Origin: Pedobacter panaciterrae
GTDB lineage: Bacteria > Bacteroidota > Bacteroidia > Sphingobacteriales > Sphingobacteriaceae
Reading direction: 5' to 3'
NCBI RefSeq assembly: GCF_013204795.1
Contig: NZ_JABMKW010000008.1
Location: 62,001-126,000, forward strand
Length of the DNA: 64,000 bases
A model generated the notes under the pieces. That model saw nothing but the letters and a program-made list of their open reading frames with translations. It ran no database searches and was not told the DNA's origin. Shown in pieces: positions 35,201-42,700 of the stretch (positions are counted from its first letter, which is position 1; the number at the start of each line of letters is the position of its first letter). The translations under genes and the position numbers were made by a program.

Positions 35201-35368
35201 GCTACCGGAGCAGGGGCTTTAAGTAACCGCTCAATAGGTACCGCAGCGGTTGGTGGGATGCTTGTAGGTACAGTATTCGGGGTGTTTGTAATCCCTGCAT
35301 TGTTTGTAGTTTTTCAATCTCTGCAAGAGAAAATATCTGGAGTACGCAAAAACAATGAAGTTTTATAA
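32234..35368 (+). CDS. RND efflux permease (AcrB/HAE1 family)
   Basis: A 1044-residue proton-driven drug exporter with 12 membrane helices and two large periplasmic loops. It begins MLKKFIDNPVLSTVISVIIVIMG and SLPISQYPDIAPPAV. The TM4 proton-relay motif GIVVDDAIVVVEAV carries the two aspartates, and TM10 has the essential lysine in GLLAKNAILIVEFAL. Other HAE1 signatures are VGNAAVYGGMDYSMRIWL and FVPNEDSGSIYGNVILP. It exports hydrophobic or amphiphilic compounds from the periplasm and membrane. It sits 6 bp after the adaptor gene and 10 bp before the outer-membrane factor, making a complete tripartite pump operon. Confidence 0.97.
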   Translation: MLKKFIDNPVLSTVISVIIVIMGLLGLYSLPISQYPDIAPPAVEVSTSYQGASADVVMKSVIVPLEEEINGVEHMTYMTSKASNDGSASITINFKQGTDPDMAAINVQNRITKATSLLPAEVIKVGITTSKRLNSEVFSFLLYSEDGKYDQKFLDNYLKINVMPQIKRVEGVGNAAVYGGMDYSMRIWLKPDAMAAYGLIPSDITEALAEQNIEAAPGKVGENSGQAFQYTLKYTGRLEKPAQFENIILKSVGNGQVLKLKDIAEVDMGSFTYSSTIMAQGHESPYVAINQTSGSNANEIIKKCIKILDDASLTFPKGVKYSVFANANEFLDASISKLIVTIIEAFILVFIVVFIFLQDFRSTLIPAIAVPVAIIGTFFFLKLFGFTINLLTLFALVLAIGIVVDDAIVVVEAVHAKLDQGAKSAKKATMHAMSEISGAIISITLIMAAVFVPVTFVTGSVGVFYKQFGLTLAVAIIISAVNALTLSPALCALLLKPHGEHHEQKTGFLQRFYAGFNASFSTMTNRYKKSVVFLIAKKWIAFAIIIVFSLLFWFLVKTTPTGFVPNEDSGSIYGNVILPPATSLERTEFIANKIDSIARSIPEIELSSRVAGMDLMSGTGSSYAAIFIRLKPWKERTKKGQDIKSIVGQLFAKTAEIKGANIIFFAAPTLQGFGNNDGFEFQLQDKTGGSYKAFDAVIGKFMGALNQRPEIMYAATSYNTSFPQYEVNVNVAKCKEAGVPVNRVLGTLQGYLGGIYASDFNRFGKQYRVMIQAEAEQRTNKEAINRIFVRNDKGAMAPISEFITLKKIYGPEFINRFNLFTAGAVNGAPKPGYSSGDAIKAIQEVAAQTLPQGYTYEFSGLTLEELSSGSQTLLIFMLSLLFIYFLLSAQYKSYILPFSVLLSLPIGLAGAFLFARLFGLDNNIFLQISLIMLIGLLAKNAILIVEFALMHRLSGMSLIQSAISGATARLRPILMTSFAFIFGLLPLMIATGAGALSNRSIGTAAVGGMLVGTVFGVFVIPALFVVFQSLQEKISGVRKNNEVL

Positions 35369-35378
35369 TTCGTAAGAA

Positions 35379-36767
35379 ATGAATATAATGAAAAAATTTA
35401 TAGGGCTAATAATTTTGCTGACCATGTTGGTGTCGTGCCAGGTATCAAAGAAATACGAAAGGCCAGCAATAGATACAAAGAATCTTTACAGGGATCAGCA
35501 CGATACAGATACAGTTACCATTGCCACTATGCCATGGCAAAAGTTGTTTAATGATTCGCTGTTAATTGAATTGATAACAGAAGGATTACAGCAAAACCTT
35601 GATCTGAAAATAGCTGTAGAACATATAAATGCAGCCAGAGCTAATTTTAAGCAAAGTAAAGCTGCTTTTTTACCAGACTTAACTGGTAATGCGGCCATAA
35701 CCCAATCAAAATTGGCCTACCCTCAAGGATTTGGTATTATCAGCTCATCAACCCAGTATGATGTGGGGTTAACGGCCAGCTGGGAAGCAGATATTTGGGG
35801 TAAGCTTAAAAGTAGTAAGCGTAGTGCACTAGCTGGTTTACTGCAAACGGAAGAAGCGCGAAAGGCTGTGCAAACACAACTGATCTCTGAAATTGCAAAT
35901 AACTATTTTACACTTTTGGCCTTGGATGAACAGCTAATTGTTTTAGAGAAAACGGTTGCTAACAGGAAAACGGATGTAAGCACAATGAAATCTTTAAAAG
36001 CAGCTAATATAGTAACCGGCGCCGCTGAAGTGCAGAGCGAAGCCAATCAATATGCGGCAGAAGTTGCTATACCCCGTTTAAAAAGGCAAATAAGAGAAAC
36101 GGAAAATGCTATGAATGTTTTACTGGTTCGTAAAGCAGGTTCAGTAAATAGGAAAGCACTAGAATCTCAACAATTACCCTTTGATCTGAATATCGGTATT
36201 CCTGCCCAATTACTCCAGAACCGACCTGATGTTAAACAAGCAGAGTATGCTTTTATGAAGGCTTTTGAAACAACTAATGTTGCCCGACAGCTTTTTTACC
36301 CATCACTCAACATCACAGCTTCAAGTGGCTTTACCAGTTTTAGTTTTAAAGACTGGATTACACCCTCTGGGTTGTTTGCAAATGTTGCGGCAGGAATAAC
36401 CCAGCCTATCTTTAATAAGGGAGCAAATAAGGCTAGACTAACAACTGCCAGGGCTGCTCAACAGGAATCGGCGTATCTATTTCAGAAATCCTTATTGAAA
36501 GCGGGAGAGGAGGTTTCTAATGCGCTTTTCTCTTACCAAACCGCAATTGAACAGCAAAACATAAGAACTAAACAATTGCAATCGCTGCAGAAATCGGTAG
36601 ATTTTACCAAAAAACTGTTGCGTTATAGTTCTGCAACAAATTATACAGATGTATTAACTTCTGAACAGAACTTGCTATCGGCACAACTCGATAATATTGG
36701 TGATAAATTACAGCAATGGCAGGCAGTAATTAGTCTTTATCGCGCTCTTGGGGGTGGTTGGCAATAA
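35379..36767 (+). CDS. Outer-membrane efflux lipoprotein (TolC/NodT family)
   Basis: A 462-residue outer-membrane factor with a lipobox MLVSC (Cys20). NodT-family features: MPWQKLFNDSLLIELITEGLQQNLDLKIAVEHINAAR near the start, LTASWEADIWGKLKSSKRSA, PAQLLQNRPDVKQAEYAF, and LFANVAAGITQPIFNKG in the second repeat, with long coiled-coil helices between. It forms the exit duct of the pump encoded by the two preceding genes. MKKF at 35388 is an alternative start. The gene ends close to the convergent HsdR-like gene, and the two 3' ends share a bulged inverted repeat. Confidence 0.96.
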   Translation: MNIMKKFIGLIILLTMLVSCQVSKKYERPAIDTKNLYRDQHDTDTVTIATMPWQKLFNDSLLIELITEGLQQNLDLKIAVEHINAARANFKQSKAAFLPDLTGNAAITQSKLAYPQGFGIISSSTQYDVGLTASWEADIWGKLKSSKRSALAGLLQTEEARKAVQTQLISEIANNYFTLLALDEQLIVLEKTVANRKTDVSTMKSLKAANIVTGAAEVQSEANQYAAEVAIPRLKRQIRETENAMNVLLVRKAGSVNRKALESQQLPFDLNIGIPAQLLQNRPDVKQAEYAFMKAFETTNVARQLFYPSLNITASSGFTSFSFKDWITPSGLFANVAAGITQPIFNKGANKARLTTARAAQQESAYLFQKSLLKAGEEVSNALFSYQTAIEQQNIRTKQLQSLQKSVDFTKKLLRYSSATNYTDVLTSEQNLLSAQLDNIGDKLQQWQAVISLYRALGGGWQ

Positions 36768-36774
36768 AAGTACA

Positions 36775-36842
36775 GAGGAGACAGTTTGTTCTTATAAGGA
36801 TTGATACTCTGGAAGATCTTTTATAAAGACAAACTGTTCCTC
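36775..36842. repeat. Bulged inverted repeat linking two convergent 3' ends
   Basis: GAGGAGACAGTTTGT (36775-36789) is complementary to ACAAACTGTTCCTC (36829-36842) except for one extra base, with a 39-base loop. The right arm lies inside the last codons of the minus-strand gene. It could protect or end both mRNAs. Confidence 0.5.
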
Positions 36843-37253
36843 TTTGTGGTCTATTGTTGCATAACAATGCATTAGTCCGTTGGTTACTACCAGCCATTTG
36901 GTTTTATGAACAGAGTTGTACCTGGCCGCCTGGTCAAAAGTAGCCTGACTTATCTTAACAGAAGGTGCTTTACATTCAATAACCATTATTCGCTCTCCAT
37001 GGGTACTGAATATTACAATATCTGTTCTCTTTTGAAGTTTATTTAAGTTAAGTCCGCCTTCTATTTGAATAAGCGACTTTGGAAATTTCTTTTCCAGTAT
37101 CAGAAACTGGATGAAATGTTGTCTAACCCATTCTTCGGGTGTTAGTACCAGATGTTTTTTTCTTACTTCGTCAAAGATAAAATAACGCGACTCCTTTAGT
37201 GTGATCTTGAAAGGATATTGTGGTAGGTTAAGTGCTGTTGGTGTGAATGACAT
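36792..37253 (-). CDS. HsdR N-terminal-domain (PD-(D/E)xK) protein
   Basis: A 153-residue stand-alone protein from ATG 37251-37253, similar to the N-terminal nuclease domain of type I restriction subunit HsdR (HSDR_N_2). The fold's core residues are readable: Asp78 (KRTDIVIF), Glu93 and Lys95 (MVIECKAP), the PD-(D/E)xK arrangement, after LTPEEWVRQHFIQFLI. No helicase domain, methylase or specificity gene is nearby, so it is not a restriction system here. It is divergent from holA with 46 bp between starts, which hints at a DNA-linked role; that is inference only. Confidence 0.88.
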   Translation of the reverse strand: MSFTPTALNLPQYPFKITLKESRYFIFDEVRKKHLVLTPEEWVRQHFIQFLILEKKFPKSLIQIEGGLNLNKLQKRTDIVIFSTHGERIMVIECKAPSVKISQATFDQAARYNSVHKTKWLVVTNGLMHCYATIDHKEEQFVFIKDLPEYQSL

Positions 37254-37282
37254 TTTTGTAAAAATAGGCAAAAAATTTTATC

Positions 37283-37290
37283 TAAGTTTG
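37283..37290 (+). promoter_or_regulatory. Promoter -7 core near the holA start
   Basis: TAAGTTTG matches TAnnTTTG exactly and ends nine bases before the holA ATG, giving a leader of only about five bases. Confidence 0.5.
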
Positions 37291-37299
37291 ACCTATCAT

Positions 37300-38325
37300 A
37301 TGAGTGCTGCAGATATAATCAAAGACATTAAAGCCAGAAAGTTTAAGCCTGTTTATTTACTACACGGCGAGGAACCTTATTACATCGATCAGATCATTCA
37401 TTACATGGAAAATAATGTACTGAATGATATGGAAAGAGGGTTTAATCAAACTGTTTTGTATGGGAAAGATACAGACATGGCTACTATTATGAATGCTTCC
37501 AAGCGTTATCCTATGATGTCTGATTATCAGTTGATCATTGTAAAGGAGGCTCAGGATTTGAAGTGGGCCAAAGAGACAGAAGGGAGTAGTAAAGAGGCTG
37601 AGTTTGTGCTCAATTACTTTGAGAAACCCATGCCTACCACCATTCTGGTATTAGGTTATAAGTATGCTAATTTCGACAAGCGTAAAAAGATTTATAAAGC
37701 CATTGATAAGAGTGGTGTTATATTCCAGTCAGAACTGGTTAGAGATTACAAATTAGCCGGATGGATAGATGATCTTGTAAAAGAGAAAGGTTATAAAATT
37801 GCTCCACAGGCATCCGCCCTGATGGCTGAATACCTGGGTACAGACCTTTCCAAGATTGCTAATGAAATAGAAAAGCTGCTTTTAAATATTACTAAAGAAA
37901 CAACAATTGACACTGATCTTGTTCAAAGAAATATAGGAATAAGTAAAGAGTACAATGTTTTTGAATTGCAAAAAGCACTGGCAGTCAAGAATATTTTGAA
38001 ATGTAACCAGATCATCAATTACTTTGCCGATAATCCAAAAGCCAATCCAATGGTTATGGTTATGGCCAACCTGAATTCTTATTTCTCAAAGATTTTAAAA
38101 TATCACTACTTGCAGAATAAGGGCGATGCTGCTAAAGAATTGGGTGTGAATCCATATTTTGTTAAAGATTATGAAGCTGCTGCACGTAGCTATAGTCTAA
38201 ATAAAACCTTTGATATCATTAGCTTATTAAGGGAATACGACTTAAAGAGTAAAGGTGTAGACAGTACCGGTAACACCACCGATGGCGAGTTGTTAAAAGA
38301 GCTGTTGTTTAAAATGACCCATTAA
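37300..38325 (+). CDS. holA: DNA polymerase III delta subunit
   Basis: A 341-residue clamp-loader subunit starting at ATG 37300 (MSAADIIKDIKARKFKPVYLLHGEEPYYIDQI). The opening block with YLLHGEEPYYID is diagnostic for HolA. The AAA+-like domain follows (LIIVKEAQDLKWAKE, TTILVLGYKYANFDKRKKIYKAI), then the delta lid region (LAGWIDDLVKEKGYKIAPQASALMAEYLGTDLSKIANEIEKLLL) and the C-terminal collar helices. It opens the beta sliding clamp during loading. The upstream in-frame extension to 37201 overlaps the divergent gene and is not expected to be translated. A weak 5-bp hairpin follows the stop. Confidence 0.95.
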   Translation: MSAADIIKDIKARKFKPVYLLHGEEPYYIDQIIHYMENNVLNDMERGFNQTVLYGKDTDMATIMNASKRYPMMSDYQLIIVKEAQDLKWAKETEGSSKEAEFVLNYFEKPMPTTILVLGYKYANFDKRKKIYKAIDKSGVIFQSELVRDYKLAGWIDDLVKEKGYKIAPQASALMAEYLGTDLSKIANEIEKLLLNITKETTIDTDLVQRNIGISKEYNVFELQKALAVKNILKCNQIINYFADNPKANPMVMVMANLNSYFSKILKYHYLQNKGDAAKELGVNPYFVKDYEAAARSYSLNKTFDIISLLREYDLKSKGVDSTGNTTDGELLKELLFKMTH

Positions 38326-38419
38326 TAGTTTGAACCTAATTACCTGACTTTATTTCAGGATGTTTGAATTGTATAATAAATGCTTTGAAATGTGTAGTTA
38401 ATATTTATGCTCACTAGTG

Positions 38420-38427
38420 TAGATTTG
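38420..38427 (+). promoter_or_regulatory. Promoter -7 core for the alcohol dehydrogenase
   Basis: TAGATTTG matches TAnnTTTG exactly, 25 bases before the ATG. No well-placed -33 element is visible. Confidence 0.45.
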
Positions 38428-38452
38428 TTTTATTATAAAATATAAATTAGCT

Positions 38453-39493
38453 ATGATACAAGCCAAAGGATATGCAGCACAAAATGCTGAAACAGATTTA
38501 GCACCCTGGGACTTTGAACACCGGGAAGTAGGTCCGCACGACGTTCAACTTGAAATATTATATTGTGGTGTCTGTCACTCGGATCTTCATCAAATAAAGA
38601 ATGATTGGTTTCCAGGAGTATTCCCAATGGTGCCGGGTCATGAGATTGTTGGTAAGGTAATTAAAGTGGGCGACCATGTAAAAAGGTTTAAAAAAGATGA
38701 TCTTGCTGGTGTAGGATGTATGGTTGACTCTTGCCAGACTTGTGAAAACTGCAAGGAAGGATTAGAGCAATATTGCCTTGAAGGAAGTACCCAAACCTAT
38801 AACAATAAAGGTAGAGATGGTGTACCTACTTACGGAGGTTATTCCAATACCATTGTAGTTCGCGAAGAATTTGTACTCCACATTTCGGATAAATTACCCC
38901 TTGCGGCCACAGCACCACTGCTTTGTGCAGGTATCACCACTTATTCGCCTCTGCGTCATTGGAAAGTTGGTAAGGGTCATAAATTAGCCGTTTTAGGTCT
39001 TGGTGGTTTAGGACATATGGGAGTGAAATTTGGTGTAGCTTTTGGTGCTGAAGTAACCGTTTTAAGTACATCAGCTTCAAAAGAAGAAGCAGCGAAAGCT
39101 TTAGGTGCCCATCATTTTGTAGTTACATCTGATCCTGCTCAGGTTGAAGCTGTAAGAGGTTCATTTGATTTTATTCTTGATACTGTTTCTGCAGAACACG
39201 ATATGGATATGTACCTGTCATTGCTAAGAACAAATGGGACACAGATTTGCGTTGGTGTTCCATCTCAGCCTTATGCCATTCAGCCCTTTTCACTTTTAGG
39301 CGGCCGTAAAAGCATTGCAGGCTCAGGCATAGGTGGTATACCTGAAACTCAGGAAATGCTTGACTTCTGTGCTGAGCACAATATCGTTTCAGATATTGAA
39401 ATGATTGACATCAAAGATATAACTGCTTCGTATGCAAGAATGCTTAAAGGTGATGTTCGCTACAGATTTGTAATTGATATGGCTACGCTTTAA
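38453..39493 (+). CDS. Zinc-dependent NAD(P)-alcohol dehydrogenase (YahK/CAD-like)
   Basis: A 346-residue medium-chain dehydrogenase. Catalytic zinc ligands are Cys41 (YCGVCHSDLH) and His63-Glu64 (PGHEIVG). Structural zinc is held by Cys94, Cys97, Cys100 and Cys108 (SCQTCENCKEGLEQYC). The Rossmann motif is LGLGGLGHMGVKFG (about 182-195), followed by LSTSASKEEAAKALGA, typical of the cinnamyl-alcohol-dehydrogenase-like branch that reduces aldehydes with NADPH. It appears to be a single gene with its own promoter core and a strong terminator. The natural substrate is not predictable. Confidence 0.95.
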   Translation: MIQAKGYAAQNAETDLAPWDFEHREVGPHDVQLEILYCGVCHSDLHQIKNDWFPGVFPMVPGHEIVGKVIKVGDHVKRFKKDDLAGVGCMVDSCQTCENCKEGLEQYCLEGSTQTYNNKGRDGVPTYGGYSNTIVVREEFVLHISDKLPLAATAPLLCAGITTYSPLRHWKVGKGHKLAVLGLGGLGHMGVKFGVAFGAEVTVLSTSASKEEAAKALGAHHFVVTSDPAQVEAVRGSFDFILDTVSAEHDMDMYLSLLRTNGTQICVGVPSQPYAIQPFSLLGGRKSIAGSGIGGIPETQEMLDFCAEHNIVSDIEMIDIKDITASYARMLKGDVRYRFVIDMATL

Positions 39494-39519
39494 TATTCTA
39501 ATCTCTTTCTTTTAAAAAT

Positions 39520-39553
39520 CGTATTTAAATATATTTAAATACGGTTTTTTTTT
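39520..39553 (+). terminator. Intrinsic terminator of the alcohol dehydrogenase gene
   Basis: CGTATTTAAATA and its exact reverse complement (39520-39543) form a 24-bp palindrome followed by a G and nine Ts. Confidence 0.85.
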
Positions 39554-39746
39554 GATTTGACCGTAAACTCGGCCATTCAATATATATGGTTTTTAGCATA
39601 AATAATCTTAATAATTCCCGGTAATTAATCAGAAGACTTAATGAAATTTACTTTCTAAAAATAAATACAAGGCAAATTTGATAATATTAATAATTAGAAT
39701 GATTATTAATGAATAAAATGAACAATAAGTGAAAAAATCTTTACTT

Positions 39747-39772
39747 TTATCATAATATTTATAATATGATAA
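39747..39772 (+). promoter_or_regulatory. Hairpin containing the start codon of the giant PKD protein gene
   Basis: TTATCATA (39747-39754) is complementary to TATGATAA (39765-39772), and the ATG at 39766-39768 lies in the second arm. If transcribed, the hairpin could mask the start codon. TACTTTTA just upstream is one mismatch from the -7 consensus. Confidence 0.3.
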
Positions 39773-42700
39773 GACGTTTATCTTTACTGACGCTAGTTTT
39801 ATTCTTTTATCATATTTCTATAGCATTCTCGCAAATTGTTATAGATCAGGTTGCATCTGGACCTTACACGCCTGAGTCAACTATAGCCGCAACTTTTAGT
39901 TTGGGTGCTACCTGTTTACAACCAGGTAATTCGTTTAATCTTTATCTTGTATCGCCCCAGGGAGTTGAAAAATCTATCGGATCCTATACCGGCTTCTACT
40001 CAACATTTGTAAATGGAGTAATCCCTCCGGGTACTACCGCTGGAACAGGATATAGGCTTAGGATTAAATCAACATTGCCAGTGTTTACTTCTTCAGATTC
40101 AAACCCATTTGATATAAAAGCAGGAGGAAAGGCAACAGTTGCTATAAATTCTAATTCTAAAGCGAGCACAAATCCCCTAACATTTGGAACTTGTAATACC
40201 GATGAGAACACACCAACAAAAGAATTTTTCTTTAACAACGAATCGAACACAGGAAACGTAACTGTAACTTTTAAAAATGAGTTGAACCCTGGAGTGCCAC
40301 AAACAATAGCTTTTGGTGCTGTCGGAACTCCAATATCTTATACTGCATCACTTGCTCATTACACTATGTTTGTGAAAGCCACAATGCCCGATGGGTCGGT
40401 GGGTACAAAGGCATACTTTCTGATTAACAATCTTGCTGTAACTGCATTTACCACTACAAGCGGAAATACAGTATGTTTTCCCGTTGGTACATTCGAATAT
40501 CGTGTTGATGTATCCAATAAAGGTATTGGAGTAAATTTTCCCGGTAACATTTATAAGGTAGACTGGGGAGATGGCACGTCTAACGAGTATACATATTGTG
40601 ACATCAAGCAAAACAATGATCGTATAAGCCATACTTATACAAAGTCTTCCTGTGGGTTGTCATATCGATCTGGCAACCAAACCTTCTATAATGCTTTTGG
40701 TGTAAATGTTGGCTTAATAAGTCCGTTTTGCGGTGCAATCGGCTCACCTCTATCTACACCTGCAAAGGTAGTTACCAGACCAAAGAATCTGTTCTCTTTT
40801 CCTCCTATAGCATGTGTTAACGACGATATTATTTTTAACAATCAATCTCTACCCGGTGAACAGGCCAATACCAATTTTCCAGGTTGTGCACCAAATGATG
40901 TAAAATACAATTGGTACGTGGATGGCGCTCTTGCTGCTTCAGCTAAACCACTTACCTATAATTTAGTCCATAAATTTGTCACTACTGGAAAACATAAAAT
41001 ACGGCTTTCGTCAATCAGTGATGGAAATTGTCAGGCCGATGATCTGGAGTTAGAGATTTGTGTACAGGAACGACCAAAACCAAGTTTTACCTTACCAGAT
41101 AATTTGATTTGCTTAACCCCGGGAGTGCTTACTCCGGCAAACACTTCGGTTTTAGATAACACGTCGTGCCCCTCAACTCCGGTTTATACCTGGAATGTAG
41201 TTCCGGCGCAAGGAGTATCTTATCAGGGAGGAACTAGTAATTCAAGCGTAACCCCACAATTTAAATTTTCTCAATCGGGTGTATATAATATTACACTCTC
41301 TGTTAAAACCGGAACCTGTCAAGAAATTACATTGCCACAAAAGATTGTAGTAAATACTGAGCCACAGGCAACTTTATCTCCGGAACAAAGACTTTGCCAG
41401 AAGGGTGATTTCGTATTTGGTCCTAATGCGACGGATACAAAAACGACTGTCAATGGAACGGCTGAAGATCTTTCAGATACCTACACATGGGAAGTTATCG
41501 GAACGGGTGCTTACTCTTTTGTAGCTCCAAGTACGGCAAACAGCAAATATCCAACCATAAATTTCGCTGATTTTGGTACTTATACAGTTAGCCTAACCCA
41601 TAAAAATAATTGTGGAACCATTACCGTTAGTCAGAAAATAACATTTATAGAGGCACCGGTTCCAACTATCGTTGCAAATTCAAACCCCATTTGCAACAAA
41701 GCATCGGTTACTTTAACAGGGGCAATTTCAGGAAGCTATACCTCCTTTACCTGGGATAATGGAATTAATAATATTAATTTTTCAAATCCTTCTGATCTTA
41801 CTACTGTATATACGCCAAGTGTCGCAGAGCGTAATGCAGGAAAGGTAACCATATTTTTGAGGGTTAATACGGGAGTGCCAGGCGCTTGTGCTACAGTTTT
41901 AAAACAAATAGACATTATTATACTTCCTGAAAATAAATTAACCAATACAAATAACACTAAAGTAGTTTGTACGGGCAATCCAGTAGATTTTATTCCAAAA
42001 TCTACTGTTGATGGAAGCACATTTAAATGGACAGCAACAAATAATGATGGCTTAGCTACCGGATATAGTCCAACAGGAACGGGAAATATTACCGATATAA
42101 TCACAAATACCAGTGCAACAAGTAATACGGTTGTTAGCTATACCATTATACCTCAAAAAGATGGCTGCGACGGAGAGCCATTTATTTTAACAGTAACAGT
42201 TACCCCGAAACCCATTTTAACTGCTACAGTAGCAAAGGCAGTCATATGTACTGGTAATCCATCTGGTATTTCATTGAGCTCAAATTTAGGCAATAACAAT
42301 ACCTTGTATGTTTGGACAAGTACTGCAAGTCTGGTTACAGGCAACACGAATCAGGTTACTCCCGTATCTGTTATTGCAATAAATGATATCTTAACCAATA
42401 GCGGATTAAATGAGGGAAGTGTTACTTATACGATTACCCCAATTGTTAATGGTTGTCCGGGAAATCCGAAAACTATTGTAATCAAAGTACATCCCACAAT
42501 TACAGTGGCTGATGCAGGTGCCGATCAATCCATCTGTAACCAGTCTACTTATACTTTAAAAGGTAATGCACCCAAAGCTAGCGAAATAGGTAAGTGGACT
42601 GTATTGCCTGCAGGGCCTCTAATTACTGACCCTACAGCTTACAATAGTGCAGTAACCTCACTTAATCCCGGACAACGTTATGTTTTTACGTGGACAATTA

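Noticed and set aside
36792-37253. Type I restriction-modification system
   Set aside because: Only an HsdR N-terminal domain-like protein is present; no methylase, specificity subunit or helicase domain.
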